DNA of 64,000 nt, taken from Megachile rotundata. Lineage: Eukaryota > Arthropoda > Insecta > Hymenoptera > Megachilidae. The first letter of the stretch is position 1. Every line of letters begins with the position of its first letter. Positions 1 through 11,361 of this stretch are shown here, one piece after another. Below the pieces are notes generated by a model. That model saw only the letters and a list, made by a program, of their open reading frames with translations. It made no database searches and was not told the origin of the DNA. Made by a program: the position numbers and the translations under genes. The stretch lies in the NCBI RefSeq assembly GCF_050947335.1, contig NC_134984.1:13125926-13189925 (forward strand), read 5' to 3'.

Positions 1-410
1 GAAACGTTGGATCTCAAAGATTCAAAGTCCTTAGATGGATCTCGATGGATCCTAAATTCCCCAGGAATTTGAAAGACCCAAAGTCCCTAGATTCCAATAG
101 CTCCCAAATCAAGCAGATGGAAAGTCTTGAAGTCCTCAGATATCCAGAATCTTCAAATCTGAAAAATCACTAAATCACAGAAGCTCTAAGTCCTTAGATT
201 CTGTTGGATCTTAAATTCACTAGGAATTAAAAAAAACCGTTATTCTTAAATCCCAAGTGATCCCAAATTCACTAGATCAAAAGACCCTCTCTCCCCAAAG
301 ATCCAGAGTCCCCAAATCTAAAAAATCCCTAGATCTCACAGTCCCTAGTTCTCACGTCCCAACAGGACCTAACCCCAGAATTCTAAACATTCTTCATACG
401 TCAGTAAAGT
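1..410. repeat. Degenerate TCCCTAGAT-type repeat
   Basis: Loose, diverged copies of short units containing TCCCTAGAT, AAATTCACTAG and CCCAAATC fill this edge of the window. The reverse complement, ATCTAGGGA, is the core of the arrays near 10.3-11.2 kb and 37.8-38.9 kb, so this is probably an old member of the same superfamily in the opposite orientation. No fixed period could be read and no gene is seen. Confidence 0.6.
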
Positions 411-656
411 CGGTAAACAAAAAATTCCCTAGATAACCTTACCAGTGTTCCTAGGTGTAAAAATACCATAGCAACGTAAGAATTTCCCTCAACGACTTAT
501 TCACGATTTGCCGTGAAATCCGGTGGAATTAAAGTGTTAAAGTTATTCGAATCTGTTAAGAGAACCGGCACACGTGGATTTATTAAGAGGGAGAAGGTCG
601 AGCAAAAGTCTCGATCTCCGATGTATCGGGTTTTCCGTTCATTTTTCTCGTCCCTT
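411..656. other. Non-repetitive spacer
   Basis: Single-copy-looking sequence of moderate G+C leading into a block with open reading frames. No feature is recognised. It ends in a pyrimidine-rich run followed by TTTTACAG at 655-662, which resembles a + strand splice acceptor. Confidence 0.4.
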
Positions 657-1043
657 TTACAGGTAAAACATTGACAGCACGCTCGGCCAATGCATTCGTC
701 TATTTACATCTCGGGAATAAATTACAAGCCGGTGCAACGCGGTCGTCGTCGATTCCCGCGTAAAAATGATAAGGGTTATCGACGCTCGCTTGTCGATGTC
801 TGTGAGAAAATCCGCCTTAAACGTCCGTCTCGTGTGCCTTTTCTTTTTACCTCTGTCTCGCGAAAGGAGAGAAGGGAACGAGTAATAGGTAGTGCAAATC
901 GTTGCTACAGCAAACTTTAGACGTTGATACAACGTTTTGCAGGTATGGTGGCCTGTAGAGGAAATCCTTACACGGACTAATGTTTCTATTTGCGTGTTGC
1001 AATTTTGGGATCTGCTCTGATTTGCTATTTTTATTCGATACAT
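657..1043 (-). CDS. Hypothetical 128-aa ORF, unrecognised
   Basis: This frame starts at ATG directly after two in-frame TAG codons and runs 128 codons to TAA, so it is a closed, complete reading frame. Many codons have a purine first and pyrimidine last, as in real coding DNA. The product is basic, rich in Arg, Thr and Ser, with a Lys/Arg cluster near residues 66-72 (GKKKRHTRR) and no clear signal peptide or membrane segment. No family is recognised. Against it, a + strand acceptor-like site (ends 662) and donor-like site (CAG/GTATGG near 941) bracket the same block, so the transcript could run the other way or be noncoding. It could also be chance. Confidence 0.22.
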   Translation of the reverse strand: MYRIKIANQSRSQNCNTQIETLVRVRISSTGHHTCKTLYQRLKFAVATICTTYYSFPSLLSRDRGKKKRHTRRTFKADFLTDIDKRASITLIIFTRESTTTALHRLVIYSRDVNRRMHWPSVLSMFYL

Positions 1044-1880
1044 CTACTAATTGTAATTATAATATTAATTGTAATCAATACTTGCGTTATGTTAGGTTAG
1101 GTTAGCATGTTATAGCAATTGTAAGTTATGGTACTTCATAATATATAAATATACTATACTTGTATTATTCACTTCGTCAAATTCCCTTTAATAATTTTAA
1201 TAATTAATAATTTTAAAATCAGTACAACAATTTTATCAACGTGGTTGAATTTTGTCTTTTTGTTTAACTAAAAAAAATTTGAAGATCTAAGAAATAATAA
1301 TAAAAATAAAATATATTAAATTATATTAAACCAAAGTCAATTTTAAATGAACAATTGAATGATGTTATAATTAATAAATTTATTTAAAGTGGATTTAATA
1401 GATCACCATGTTTGGACGATACTATAGTTTTATTCATCGAAAGGATTCCCGTATCTTCAGAAAGATAATATAAACGAATAACCCAGTGGGGCCACCGACC
1501 TGACATTAAAACAGTCCGATATGCTTGCACCATTATGTGAGTTAAAAATCACAAACTCGCGCAAACTTGGCCTTCGACAAACTCGTTTTGTTAAGGACAC
1601 ACGGCAAGGTTCACGTTACCGATAAAATAGGACACTTATTTTTGAGATCCTCGATCCTTGATTTCTATTTTATATACAAGGTGAACCGTTAATGGTTACC
1701 GCATTAACTATCGCCAAACTGGTTGGAAAAGTCATACAGGTTGCTTCTGTGAGCCAGGTATGATTAAGGTTTTGGTTCCACTTTCGAAAATTTGAGGTTC
1801 ATTTTATGTATCGTCATGGAGTCACATAATAATTATGTTATTATGTAAGTATGAAGTTATAAAGGTAGATGCATAGTTGA
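1044..1880. other. A+T-rich spacer with short TTAGG tract
   Basis: A+T-rich, apparently single-copy sequence. At 1092-1105 there are nearly three TTAGG units, the canonical arthropod telomere repeat, but the tract is interstitial and very short. No gene, tRNA or repeat array is seen. Confidence 0.5.
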
Positions 1881-2260
1881 TGTAGTTATGAAATTACTAA
1901 ATTGCAAGGTGAGATCACTAAATTAGTAAATTACTGAATCATTATTTCATGAGATCATAAGTACAAGACCACTAGGTTACAAAATCATAAGATTGTGATC
2001 ACAAGGTTACAAATTCATGAGGTCACAAAATCACAAGATCGTAAGATCACAAGGTTACAAAATCACAAGATTGTAAAATCACAAGGTCACAAATTCATAA
2101 CATCATGAAATCACAAGGTTACTAAATCATAAGGTCGTAAGATCACAAGGTCATAAGATCACACAATTATAAGGTCAAACATCACAAGGTCATACAATAC
2201 CAACATCACGAATTAACAAAGTCACAGAACTTTTAAGACCAAAATTACAAAATTCCAGGT
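1881..2260. repeat. 8-bp minisatellite, AAGGTCAC type
   Basis: The sequence can be written as consecutive 8-mers such as AAGGTCAC, AAAATCAC, AAGATCGT and AAGGTTAC. Copies are diverged but the 8-bp phase holds for long stretches. This is the same 8-bp period as the AATTTGGG superfamily although the unit sequence differs. Confidence 0.75.
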
Positions 2261-2850
2261 ATCAAAATCTTAAAAGTACAAAAATTACAAAATCTCAAAG
2301 TGGTCAAAGTCTCAAGATTTCAAAGTTTCAAAAGGCTCAAAGAACACAAAAGTTCCAAAGGTACCAAAATGTTCAAATGTTCCACAATTCCAAAGTCACA
2401 AAATTCTAAAATTCCAAAATCCTAATATCCCAAGATCCTCCTATCCCAAGATCTCCATATCCCAAGATCCTAAGATTCCAAGACCCTAAAATCCACAAAC
2501 CTTAAAATCCCAAAATTCCAAAATTCCAAGATTAAAAAATTGTGAAATCCTAAAATCCCCAAATCCACCAATACTCCACACCTCCAATACCTCAAACCCC
2601 CAATACCTCAAGCCCCCAATATCCTAAGCCCCCAATATCCTAAGCCCCCAATATTCCAAGCCCTCAATACCCTAAATTCTTAATTTTCCTATCCCTCAAT
2701 CCCTCAATCTCCCAATCCTTCAACCCACCAATCTCTCAATCCCTCAAATTCCCCAAATCCCCCAATCCCAAAATCCCAAAACCCCAAAATCCCAAAGTTC
2801 CAAAAGTTCCAAAAGCACTAAAAATCCTAAAAACTGAAAGTCACTAATAT
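2261..2850. repeat. C-rich repeat with a 16-bp core
   Basis: Degenerate AAATCCCA/AAATTCCA units; at about 2575-2670 there is a cleaner 16-bp unit CCTAAGCCCCCAATAT in several consecutive copies. The array is a C-rich-strand member of the AATTTGGG superfamily. Confidence 0.75.
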
Positions 2851-3028
2851 TACTTAATAATATTTAAAATGGAGGATGCATACGACACTAGTACCCTTTA
2901 GCTGAGAAACAAAGATGATCGATGCGGTACACATACATTTGCATATCCACAAGCGCGACTTTGTAGCAGTATTTCGTGGTATTGGATCGATTGAACCGTA
3001 AAATTCGATCCGACACATGGCGACTTAC

Positions 3029-3224
3029 CTGTAACCGGAGAACCCGCAATTACTGCCAGGAGGATCGCTTTCGGACCGTTGGCTTTTTCGGTCACCAATT
3101 GGGAATTTTCGACTGCAATTACAGCCGTTTCACGCGTGTGGTTTAGGCCCACAGGTGGCTGAATTTCGGTAACCTGTTTGCGCCAAATCGTCCGAATATT
3201 TCTTTTTTCGGTGATCCAGAAAGC
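3029..3224 (-). CDS. Candidate internal or terminal exon, unrecognised
   Basis: On the minus strand the frame is open from just after a TAG (complement of 3225-3227) through about 65 codons to a perfect donor, ACAG/GTAAGT, where the intron would begin at 3028. The peptide contains WRKQVTEIQPP, TRETAVIAVENS and GPKAILLAVIAGSPVT; the last part is hydrophobic and could be membrane-associated. The frame stays open past the donor to 2898. No strong polypyrimidine acceptor is visible upstream, which weakens the exon reading. A second minus-strand frame (ATG at about 3238, 35 codons) overlaps. No family is recognised. Confidence 0.22.
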
Positions 3225-3919
3225 CTACACTTATCATTTTCTCTCCTTTTCTTCTTTAGAACGATTATTTTGAAATAACTGTTTTCAGTTATTCTTTAAG
3301 ATAAACGACTTCTTCTTACTTTTCTTATTTACAAATCTCCTACATAAGTAAATTTCCACTTCATATTATTATACTATTCATTTAACGTGGCAAAATCTTG
3401 TTTAATATTTATATTACAATATAATACTCAGCGAAGTTTCACCAGATTGTTCCGTAAATATCTTATGTTAATCACCTACATTTATCACATCGAACGGTTT
3501 ATTTTTCTGTACACACAGCTGGAGACTTTCTGTACCCATTGTACATGTAAAAATATTAAAAGCGTCCGATACTTTTGTCACGTTATAAGACACCACGATA
3601 ATTTCTGTAACCAACTTTCTCCTTCTTCTGGCCACCTCTTGTTCTCTTATTTCCAAAAATATTTTCTTTATTAAACCCAAGTATCCATCCACTTGGCTGT
3701 CCTCAGTCACGAAACGCAACCGCAAAACACAAAGCATTAAAACAGCTTACATCAGCAATCATCTTACCATCCCTGCGAAGTTTCCAATTTCGCGAATATC
3801 CGTCTTCTTTAATCGTCTCGTATATCGAACCTGAACGTCCTGTAAAACGGACCGGAACCAGTTGGACATTTGGCACGGTTCTTCAAAATATATAGTAGAC
3901 TTCCGTTATATTGCCGTTA
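3225..3919. other. A+T-rich non-repetitive spacer
   Basis: A+T-rich sequence with short open frames on both strands that show no protein-like composition I trust. No repeat, RNA gene or promoter is recognised. Confidence 0.4.
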
Positions 3920-5140
3920 TTTTAATTGCTGGCTAAAGATTTCCTACAAACTGTTTTTTATTATACTTGTTATGTATTGTCTTACCATGCGTTATATCGC
4001 TACATGTTAGATCGTTTTGCGTTGTATTATAACGGGATAGAAATTCCATGCGTTATATCGCCGCACGTACACAATTTCTGTGTGATAGAATTCCCTCGCG
4101 TTATATTGCCATGGGTTAAAATTTCTGTGCGATAAAATTTCCATGGATTGTATTGTCACGCATCAGAATTTCCATGTGTTATATTGCCACGCGTTATATT
4201 GCCGCGAGTTAAAAATTCCACGCGTTATATCGCTACTCGGTAAAATTTCCACGTATTATATTGCCACGCGTCAGAATTTTTACGTGTTAGATTCCTAGGT
4301 GTTACATTGCCACGAGTTAGAAATTCCTCGCGTTATATCGCCACGCGGTACAAAATTTCTGCGTTATAGAATTCCCTTGCGTTATATTGCCATGGATTAA
4401 AATTTCTACGCAATAGAATTACTACGGATTGTATTGTCAAGCGTTAGAATTTCCATGTGTTATATTGCCACGCGTTATATTGCCGCGAGTTAAAATTTCC
4501 ACGCGTTATATTGCCACGCAGTAGAATTTCCACGTATTATATTGCCACGAGTCAGAATTTTTACGTGTTAGATTCCTAGGTGTTATATTGCCACGAGTTA
4601 GAAATTCCTCGCGTTATATTGCCACGCGTACAAAATTTCTGTGTAATAGAATTCCCTCGCGTTATATCGCCATGGGTTAAAATTTCTACGCGATAGAATT
4701 TCTATGGATTGTATTGCCACGCATTAGAATTTCCACGTGCTATATTGCCACGCGTTATATTGCCGCGAATTAGAAATTCCACGCGTTATATTGCCGCAAG
4801 TTAGAAATTCCACGCGTTATATTGTCACGCGGTAGAAATTTAGAGGCTAACATTTGCTAGCGTTAGAATTCCCTCACGTTATATCGCCGTGGATTAAAAT
4901 TTCTACTCGTTATATCGCTACATGATAAAATTTCCATGTATTGCACTGCAAAGCGTCATAATTTCCACGTGTTAAATTGCCTTGCGTTATATCGCCGCAA
5001 GTTAGATATTCCACACATTATATTGCCGCAAGTTAAACATTCCACGCGTTATATCGCCACGAGGTAGAACATTAAAATTTTCTCGTGTTAGAATTCCCAT
5101 GCGTTACATTAAAATTTTCAAGCATTATATCGCCACAAGT
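3920..5140. repeat. 15-bp array A (GCGTTATATTGCCAC family), ~280-bp higher order
   Basis: Units of 15 bp such as GCGTTATATTGCCAC alternate with diverged partners such as GAATTTCCACGC. A marked segment with GTGTTAGATTCCTAGGTG recurs at about 4284 and 4565 (281 bp), and ACAAAATTTCTG-like copies recur at about 4073, 4364 and 4634, giving a higher-order repeat of roughly 270-290 bp. It is the oldest-looking of three arrays of this family in the window (others at 25.9 and 29.5 kb), and unlike them it carries frequent TTAG stops. Confidence 0.85.
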
Positions 5141-5300
5141 TGAAATCTTGCATAAAATCGTTAAGCAATTCAAACTTTGATGCCAGCTCTACTTGCGGCA
5201 ATATAACGGAATCTACTGTACGCAACATGTCAACAAGGCATAATCCTCGTAATCTAGTAAGCATTATCACGTCGAACCATATCGAATAACCAATTTCCAA
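5141..5300. other. Array edge and spacer
   Basis: Transition from array A into non-repetitive DNA. A few GTTATAT-like remnants persist to about 5225. Nothing else is recognised. Confidence 0.4.
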
Positions 5301-5462
5301 ATGTACGTCTTATATAAAATATCAAATGACCAATTTCCAAGCCTACATGAAACATGTGATCAGAATTTCCGAAAGCTTTCATTTGATACCCGACAAGTCG
5401 CGTTTGATCTTTATTATCGGCTCTTGCTGAATCATCTTAAGTGGAAAGAATCTGCGAATCTT
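5301..5462 (+). CDS. Candidate exon fragment, unrecognised
   Basis: An open + frame reads through 54 codons to CTT/GTAAGT at 5463, a consensus splice donor, and stays open to 5489. The peptide has a balanced, protein-like composition (for example QNFRKLSFDTRQ and LLLNHLKWKESANL). The start is not an ATG in good context, and no good acceptor is seen at the left edge, so a chance frame is quite possible. No family is recognised. Confidence 0.13.
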
Positions 5463-6699
5463 GTAAGTTTAATCGATAAAAAGCGATAGATATCGCGACG
5501 GGACAATCCTTCGTCGAATAAAACGCGTACCTTATCTATGCGTGTCTTGAACGGGATTCAGAAAAGGCTGGTGGCGCAACCGCCAGGTGTATTTCAATGA
5601 TCAATGATTGTACATCGACAGAGTGTCAGCTCTCACCAATAGAGGCACGTGCAAAAAACCTAATCGATGGTTACACAGTAATTGCATCGAAGACACTCGG
5701 GCCTCTTGTCTATGGTTAGCGTATTGCTATGGGCGATGTCGCACCTTTCGCATCTTTTGCAACATTTTATAATTTCAAGCGTTTGATCGATGATCAGATC
5801 TTGTCGATCTGACGGATCGATTTAATGCATGGTTCTGATACTTGCGTACTATCTAAATTCTTCACATTTTATGGTTAACAAGTTTATCTTTCTTTTATTA
5901 AATTAAAAAATTTTTTTAATTTTTAAATTACATTACATTTAAATTTTTTAAAATTTTCATATTTTTAAATTAGCAAATTTTTACATTTTTGTATGTTCAA
6001 ATTTAGTAGATATATTATAAAGCTGTTCATATCTGTTTCAGAGCAATCTTCACTGTAGATTTCAATTCAAGGCACCACCTTGAATAATCAATCTATAATA
6101 ATTGGACCTCCCGCCACTTAATTGCGTTAATCAGAAATCATCGACCGATTTCGTAACATGATCGCGGACCGTACCCAACGAAAACTGTCGAGCGTGCAAC
6201 CGATATCTCGCGGGGTAGCAATTAAGAGGCTTTTATCGAGAGCCAATAATCGTTCAACCTCTGACCTTTCGGTAATTTAGCGACTCAGCGTGTAATATAA
6301 TTTACACGACAGCCTACTAAATACGCGAGTGCCGCTTATTATGGCCAGTACCCGCTAGAAGTCGACATTCCGTACAATTATTGCGACATCGGTTGTTCTT
6401 AGAACCCGTTAACGTAACGTGCACGTAATAAGGATAATGTACAGCGTGCAACTTTGTTGCACGCGAAAATTGCCAACACAAATGTAACAAGGCAGGAAAA
6501 AATGTCCATTCACGTGCTTTCAAGATTCCAAGATTTTCACGCATTCACGGAATGAATTCTTCTTAGTTAGATTCGAATTCTGTGCTTGACTGTTGTAAAC
6601 AAATGGCTGATAATAATTTCTGTCGGTAAAATTTTTGTCATATTTGTGCATCGTTGTTGACTGACGTATATTGCTTTATGAGGTTTGCGTTCTACAGGA
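5463..6699. other. Non-repetitive block, no gene recognised
   Basis: Moderate-G+C sequence at 5480-5830 and 6090-6540 flanks an A+T-rich stretch (about 5880-6060). The G+C-rich parts have the look of conserved noncoding DNA or regulatory islands, but that cannot be tested here. No convincing open frame or RNA gene is present. Confidence 0.4.
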
Positions 6700-7690
6700 T
6701 TTTCATAATTGATGGTTTTTATAGTTTATGATCATATGTGTTGAAATTTCATGTACTTTATGGTTATATGTTGTATAACCGCATGTGCAAAGGTGAACAC
6801 ACATGTTCATACAACGTGTCAAATTTGAACACATATGAAGAAGCACACTTGTAAGGTCAAATGTGTTCAAATGTCACGTGTTGTAAAACTACATATGTAC
6901 AAATTTCATATGTTGCAAGCCTACGTGTGTTCGAAGCAATGTATGGTCATGTGTTACTTCATGCATCCTTAACAGGAACCATGTGTGCTCAAATTTCAGA
7001 CAACATATAACCATGTGTATTAAAATTGCTCATGTTGTATGATCACATGTGTTTAAGTTTCAAACATTATATGTACGTTCATATTTTACATGTGAAGGAC
7101 CATGTGTGTACAATTCTTATATGTTGTATGGTCATGTGTGTTCAAATTGCACATCTTGTATAGTCATGTGTGTTCACATCTCAGATAATGTATGGCTATG
7201 TATGTTCAAATTTTAGACAATGTGTGATTATGTGTGCTGAACTTGTACATGTATGTATTCAAATTGTAGATAATGTATGATCATATGTGTTGAACTTGTA
7301 CATGTATGTATTCAAATTGTAGACAATGTATGATCATATGTGTTGAACTTGTACATGTATGTATTCAAATTGTAGACAATGTATGATCATATATGTTGAA
7401 CTTGTACATGTATGTATTCAAATTGTAGACAACGTATGATCATATGTGTTGAACTTGTACATGTATGTATTCAAAATTCAGACAATGTATGGGCATGCAT
7501 GTTCAAATTGTAGATTGTAGACAATGTATGATCACATGTGTTGATCTTGTACATGTATGACCACATGTGTTCAAATTTCAGACAATATATGGTCACGTAT
7601 GTTCAAATTTTAGACAATGTATGATTACACGTGTTGAAACTGTACATGGCCACATGTGGTCAAATATCCCTCGATGTGTGGTCACGTGTT
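6700..7690. repeat. TG-rich repeat region with 53-bp tandem array
   Basis: Diverged copies of ATGTGTTCAAAT and ATGTATGATCAT fill the region. Between about 7235 and 7480 the repeat becomes near-perfect with a 53-bp period; the start of AAATTGTAGA recurs at 7261, 7314, 7367 and 7420, and the next copy is at about 7473. No coding signal is seen. Confidence 0.85.
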
Positions 7691-8569
7691 GTATCACAAT
7701 ATGACGAAATAATCAGCACAGTTTACAAATACCCGCAGCATGCGAAACACGCAAATCTGAATTTAAATACCGAAAGGAACGTCCCCATTCATTTCGCAGC
7801 TCGTTGATTTAATTCCGCGGCATGAAAAGCGAAGCAACCCGACAGACCTAGAAACGCTAGTCAAAGAGGAAAAGCAAAGTGTTTTAAAGAATGCTAATTG
7901 ATTCCCTCCAATAACTCTAATAAGCATACGATGCTGCGGGTCCTTAAGAATATACGAAACGGCCTCTCGGCTAATAACCTCCGTTCAATTGGATCACTCG
8001 GAGCCATTCAGCGAGTTAAACTGAACGGTTACATTGAATGCGAAACGAGCGTGTAATAAAGATTTAACGACGGTCTCGTTAGCGAGCCGAGTAGACAGAA
8101 CCAAAAATTGGTACCGTCGATTGAAAAAGAAACGAAAGAAAGTGGATATGGCGGTGAGAAAGAATCGACTGACAAATGATTCTCGTGCCCGGAGACAGCT
8201 GCATGATGGAATCGTTCGCACAATTGAATTAATTATCGCGGACAGAGGGAGAAACGATCGAGCCAGATTTCACCGTCGCGTCCTATTAAGATAGTAAATC
8301 ACGCTGGAAGTTGGTGTACACGAAACTCCCATTAGCGCTCATAACCGGCCATAAATCTGGGGATCCATCAAAGGTTCGCGGAAGGTGCAGCCTGATAGGT
8401 GACGGTTGCGAACGAGATCAAGTTCAATATATGCGCTAACAGTATTTCACATTTTTCACGGAAACCTTGTTGGGATACGAGAACCGATATACTTCGTAGA
8501 GCACTGATTATCACGCGTTGCACGGTGCATTTAATATTAATCATGTACGGTTTTGCGTATTTTACCATT
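7691..8569. other. Non-repetitive G+C-moderate block
   Basis: Single-copy-looking block with several short open frames on both strands (60-86 codons) overlapping one another around 8000-8300, none with a recognisable product or splice signals that decide between them. Possibly conserved noncoding DNA. Confidence 0.35.
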
Positions 8570-9330
8570 TTTTAATTTGGAGATTTGAGAATTTGGGGAT
8601 TTGAGGATTTGGGGGTTTGCAAAGTGGGGGATATCATTTGATAATTTCAGAATTTGGAAGTTTGAAGATTTGGGAATTTGAGGACGTGAGATGTGGAAGT
8701 AGGGAACTTAGGAATTTGGGGATGTAGGAGTTGGGAATTAGGGAATTTGGGGATGTAGAAGTTGGGAATTTGGGGATTTGTGAGTTGGAGAATTTAGGGA
8801 GTTGGGAATTTGGGGATTTGTGAGTTGGGAAATTTATGGAATTGGGAATGTGGAAGTAGAAATTTGGAATTGGGATATGTGGGAGTTGGGAGCTTCAGAT
8901 CTGGTAATTTGGATGTTGGAGAATTTTTGAATTTGGGGATGTGAGAGTTGGGAGTTTGGGAATTTGGGGATTTGTGAGTTGGGGAATTTAGGGAATTGGG
9001 AATGTGGAAGTAGAAATTTGGAATTGGGGAATGTGGAAGTTGGGAGCTTCAGATCTGGTAATATGGATATTGGAGAATTTTTAAATTTGGGGATGTGAGA
9101 GTTGGGAATTTGGGAATTTGGGGATTTGTGAATTGGGGAATTTATGGAATTGGGAATATGGAAGTAGAAATTTGGATTTGGGGAATGTGAGAGTTGGGAA
9201 CTTGAGATCTTCTAATGTGGAAATTGGAGAATTTTAGAATTTGGGGATGTGGGAGTTGGAATTTGGGAATTTGGGAATGTATAAGTTAGGAAAATGTGGA
9301 AGTAGAATTTTGGGATTGAAGAACTTACAA
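8570..9330. repeat. G-rich array with 154-bp higher-order repeat
   Basis: Short GGGAATTTGG and GGGAGTTGGG units are arranged in a longer unit: the landmark GGGAGCTTCAGATCTGG recurs at spacing of 154 bp (about 8891 and 9045), with a diverged third copy at about 9199. It belongs to the AATTTGGG superfamily, G-rich on +. Confidence 0.85.
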
Positions 9331-9703
9331 ATGTTTTATCATGTGAGTCTCAAAACGTGGGAATCGAAAAATATACAAAACATCTCTACTACCAAATCCA
9401 CAAATTTGAGACTGCAAACACGTCTTCAAGCTAACACCTCAGTGTCCACATCGTCGCCACAAAGTCCAGCACCCACTTAAACAAAAATTCGCCCCAGGAA
9501 TTTCAACCAACAATTAAGACTATCGTGGACAAAACGCAATCGAGATAGTAAAGCGGCAATCGAACGTTGCGTATAAAAAAAAAATAGAGGATAAGAATAA
9601 AAATAAAAAGGGGAACGAACGGTGGGCAACGCATGATTAACTTTTCGCGCCGCTTCCACGGCTATTCTCGATCTGAACGACGTAAACGCAATTATCCACC
9701 TAC
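9331..9703. other. Non-repetitive spacer
   Basis: Mixed sequence with no recognised feature. An A-rich run (about 9568-9610) lies in it. A 119-codon minus-strand frame (9477-9836) overlaps the candidate exon to the right but lacks coding-like codon structure. Confidence 0.35.
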
Positions 9704-9992
9704 TTGTTCGAGGTGGCAACAGGCGTCGAGGAGCGCATAAATAAGCGGCCGTAGTAAAAATCCAGCGACGAGATGCATGTCGGTCCGTGCAACGCAGAAT
9801 GCGAGGGAAATGGGGCTCGAGCGTTGCTGGAGCCAATCGCGAGGCGAGAGAGACTCGCGTATTTTATGCACGCCCCACGATCGCAGAAGGACACGCCGAA
9901 AGGGTACGGTATCCGTGACTGCGTTATTAACGATATTCCACGGTGCTGGTAGTCGATAAACTATTATGCTAATCGCTGACAAACACCGCGGA
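9704..9992 (-). CDS. Candidate internal exon, unrecognised
   Basis: A minus-strand frame is open from a possible acceptor (CTAAAACAG, exon starting at 9992) for 96 codons to a possible donor GAACAA/GTAGGT (intron starting at 9703); the frame itself then closes at TAA (9692). Codons follow the purine-first, pyrimidine-last tendency well. The peptide includes IVYRLPAPWNIVNNAV, RVLLRSWGVHKIRESL and a hydrophobic stretch HLVAGFLLRPLIYALLDACC that could span or dip into a membrane. The acceptor has a poor pyrimidine tract. A different minus frame and a + frame are open here too, typical of this G+C-rich island. No family is recognised. Confidence 0.27.
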
Positions 9993-10330
9993 CTGTTTTA
10001 GAGCAACTCCGTGCCGCGTTTCACTGGACCTCGAGCGAAATAAAGACAGATAAAGCGTTAGAAAGCGCTGCTGATCCATGAAATTTTTACACTTTTACGA
10101 TTATTCCTTTAGCTTGGTTTCTTCTTAATTAACTTTGAAATGCCAGGGATTTACATAATTTATGAATATTGCTGGTAATCGGTGTTTATCGGACTTTACT
10201 AATATCGGCAAATGTCTGGTTCGGTTAATGTCTTTTAGTTAGTGTCTCTGACCGTTTACCGTATACAACTCTTGATTCTTGATACTTCGGAATTTTTATA
10301 ATTTTTACACCTTTAACGGATCTTAGAATT
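9993..10330. other. Spacer
   Basis: G+C falls from left to right across this spacer into the next array. No gene or signal is recognised. Confidence 0.35.
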
Positions 10331-11215
10331 TTTGTTATTTTTGGAGCTTTTGGGATTTTGGATTGGAGTTACTAAATTTGGAGGTTTTGGATTATTACTG
10401 TATGAGTATTTAGGACTTAGGGATTTGAGGATTGAGCACTGGGATCTGGGGTGCTTAGAATTTGGAATCTTGCAGTTTTAGGAATTTTGGATCTCAGGAA
10501 TTTATGAATTAGGGTCTTTGGCGTGTAACAACCTCTTGATCTAGGGATGTTGTTGTCTGAGGACCTTGATATCTAGGGAATTTTGTACCTAGGTACATTG
10601 ATGGTTTGGGATACTGGTATCAAGCTTCATTAGTTTCTAGGGACTTCTGTACTCAAGGAGATTAGTATCGAGGACTCTAAGTATCTAAAGACATTCATAT
10701 CCAGATATATTAGGGTCTAGGGACTTTGGTATTCCAGGAAATTGGTATAGAAGACTCCAGACATCTAGGGACATTAGTATCACGAGAATTGATGTCTAGG
10801 GACTTTGGTATCCAGGGAGATTGGTATCAAGAACTTTAGCTATTTAAAAACATTGATATCCAGATATATTAGTGCCTAGGGATTTTTGCATCTAGAGAGA
10901 TTGGTATCGAAGACTCTAGAGATCTAGGGATATTGGTATCCAGGAATATTAGTGCCTAGGGACTTACATATCCAGGGAGATTGGTGCCTAGGGACATTTG
11001 ATATTCAACTAGTTTGGCATCGACGTATTTGAAATCTAAAGATTCAATATTGGGATCTAGGACCTTGATATTGGAATTTAGAAATTTGACCTTTGAATCT
11101 AGGGATTTCACTTTGGAGTCTAGGAACTTGAATTTGATATCTGGAAATTTGACTTTAGAATCCAGGGACATAACATCAGAATCTAGGGACTTGTAAATAT
11201 ACAAAGTTCAACCAA
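10331..11215. repeat. ATCTAGGGA array with 80-bp higher-order repeat
   Basis: Units such as ATCTAGGGACTTTGGTATCC are repeated. The landmark GAGATTGGTATC (and variants) recurs at about 10658, 10738, 10817, 10897 and 10977, a period of 79-80 bp, which is five 16-mers. Open frames on both strands here are by-products of the repeat. Confidence 0.85.
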
Positions 11216-11361
11216 TTTAATCAGGGACTACTACTGCTATTAGTACTAGTCTTATAAACTTCAAAAAACCCCAATTTCTAATTCAAATAAATATCACCAG
11301 ATTTCTCTTATCAATAAATCTTCAACATCTTCAAAATTGCCCATAGAAGCTAGTAAGATAA
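11216..11361. other. Spacer
   Basis: A+T-rich junction between the array and an open-frame block. Nothing recognised. Confidence 0.4.

Noticed and set aside
2898..3028. Extension of the minus frame beyond GTAAGT
   Set aside because: The reading frame continues past the donor but the peptide becomes less protein-like; I keep only the part upstream of the donor.
9477..9836. 119-codon minus frame
   Set aside because: It starts at TTG, has weak codon structure and poly-Phe/Tyr from an A-rich run, and competes with the better frame at 9704-9992.
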